Assembly (NCBI GenBank): GCA_024279915.1
Contig: JAJRRB010000014.1
Location: 1 to 42,259 of the forward strand
Length of the DNA stretch: 42,259 bases
Source: Deltaproteobacteria bacterium
Lineage (GTDB): Bacteria; Desulfobacterota; Desulfuromonadia; Desulfuromonadales; BM103
Direction: 5' to 3'
Shown one piece after another: positions 41,788 to 42,259 of this stretch (position 1 is the stretch's first letter; the number at the start of each line of letters is the position of its first letter). A model generated the notes under the pieces. The model had not been told where the DNA came from. It was given only the letters and a program-made list of their open reading frames with translations, and ran no database searches. The position numbers were made by a program, and so were the translations under genes.

Positions 41788-42024
41788 TACCCTGTATATA
41801 ACAACAGTCATTGACGCTAGAAATATCCAGTGCAGATAATCAATCCTGTTTCTCTTTCTTTTTGGCATTCGAATATAATACAAGAGGGCGAATGGTGGAC
41901 AACACAAAAGCAGAAGTGCATCAAAGCCTTTTGCTCTGGAATCATCCCTTGCCATGATTGCCATCCAGACATGGGTGAAAATCATAACCACTCCAGCTAT
42001 TAAACTAATTGGATCTTCAACCAT
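41782..42024 (-). CDS. Small putative membrane protein (80 aa)
   Basis: An 80-residue frame with two or three hydrophobic segments (SLIAGVVMIFTHVWMAIMA, the segment DALLLLCCPPFALLYYI, and LHWIFLASMTVVIYRV) separated by a basic MPKRKRNR stretch, which suggests a small inner-membrane protein with a positively charged cytoplasmic loop. No family was recognised. The ribosome site before the ATG at 42024 is poor. It lies between copies of a 26-bp repeat (its stop falls inside copy L), so it may be carried by or trapped in a repeat element. Real coding is plausible but unproven. Confidence 0.45.
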   Translation of the reverse strand: MVEDPISLIAGVVMIFTHVWMAIMARDDSRAKGFDALLLLCCPPFALLYYIRMPKRKRNRIDYLHWIFLASMTVVIYRVS

Positions 42025-42071
42025 GTGAAGGCACTCTGAATAAAATATTGGTAATGGACGAAATTATTATA

Positions 42072-42133
42072 GTCCTAAAAACCCCGGTCCTGACACACCC
42101 GGTTTTGCGTTTCAGGAACGTGGTTTATAGGAC
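42072..42133. repeat. Long imperfect palindrome (two inverted repeat copies)
   Basis: Copies 42073-42098 and 42107-42132 are inverted and 8 bases apart. With one flanking base each they form a 27-bp stem (22 matches) beginning GTCCTA and ending TAGGAC, a REPIN-like hairpin. The same unit occurs once more as copy L at 41762. Confidence 0.75.
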
Positions 42134-42259
42134 ATTATTGTTTACATTCTGCGTACGTCGGCCCCCAAGGCATTATTACCCAATTAACTTTATTACTTGA
42201 AACATACATAGGGTTATCAATTGTAAATTCTGACGTTTTGATTTCGTAGAGCTTGTCAC

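Noticed and set aside
42073-42133. The right-end palindrome as an attC site.
   Set aside because: It lacks RYYYAAC and GTTRRRY core motifs at its ends; a REP-like repeat fits better.
1-42259. CRISPR arrays, rRNA genes, prophage genes and transposases.
   Set aside because: No regularly spaced repeats, no rRNA-like sequence and no transposase or phage protein were seen on either strand.

Overview
The window reads as a piece of a Gram-negative chromosome. Signal peptides, lipoboxes, an outer-membrane barrel with a C-terminal aromatic residue, a TRAP transporter and an RND exporter all point that way. The gene mix (DUF4301, DUF1540, LemA/TPM, SbcCD of the SbcD-first type, DUF2867 fusion, tripartite TRAP with UspA) looks most like the Desulfuromonadales/Geobacterales group of the former Deltaproteobacteria. 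That placement is inference, since no rRNA gene or marker gene is present.

Layout. (1) 1-1900 is visibly AT-richer and holds two small membrane-protein genes on the minus strand (a K+ channel and an RDD protein). They are arranged like integron cassettes with one good attC candidate (887-991) between them. (2) 1996-9814 is housekeeping and accessory: an SDR, AMP nucleosidase, YbaN/DUF454, a LemA-TPM-TPM operon, a small unknown protein, DoxX, a DUF309 plus PQQ-type sugar dehydrogenase pair and a DUF1540 protein. (3) 10079-13764 is an SbcD-SbcC (Mre11-Rad50) pair with an atypical zinc-hook motif. (4) 13891-19340 is a VWA protein followed by a histidine kinase (frameshifted as sequenced), an OmpR-type response regulator and an epimerase/DUF2867 fusion, the last three overlapping by 4 nt each. 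(5) 20089-24260 is a D-amino-acid-like locus. A DUF1611 protein (a family that includes the D-glutamate N-acetyltransferase DgcN) overlaps a fold-III racemase homologue whose PLP lysine is replaced by glutamine. An M81 (MlrC-like) metallopeptidase is divergent from them. (6) 24599-28623 holds msrA interrupted by an in-frame TAG, glgX, mgtC and a zinc-ribbon membrane protein. (7) 28661-33721 (minus) is a TRAP operon, dctP-dctQ-dctM, followed by uspA and DUF4301. dctP and dctM each carry a one-base frameshift, and a strong terminator sits between dctP and dctQ. (8) 33973-39327 is an envelope operon: RND/MMPL exporter, LolA-like periplasmic protein, outer-membrane barrel and a small DUF2892 membrane protein. 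(9) 39584-41397 is an alkylation-repair pair, an AraC-type HTH/O6-alkylguanine methyltransferase overlapping an AlkA glycosylase. (10) The right end has a small membrane ORF among three copies of a 26-bp palindrome-forming repeat.

Four genes are broken as sequenced. Three of the breaks are single-base losses and one is a nonsense codon. The frameshifts may be consensus errors rather than true pseudogenes. The most unusual biology is the DUF1611/Lys-less racemase/M81 locus, followed by the cassette-like left end and the repeat cluster at the right end. All family assignments come from reading motifs by eye; no database search was run.
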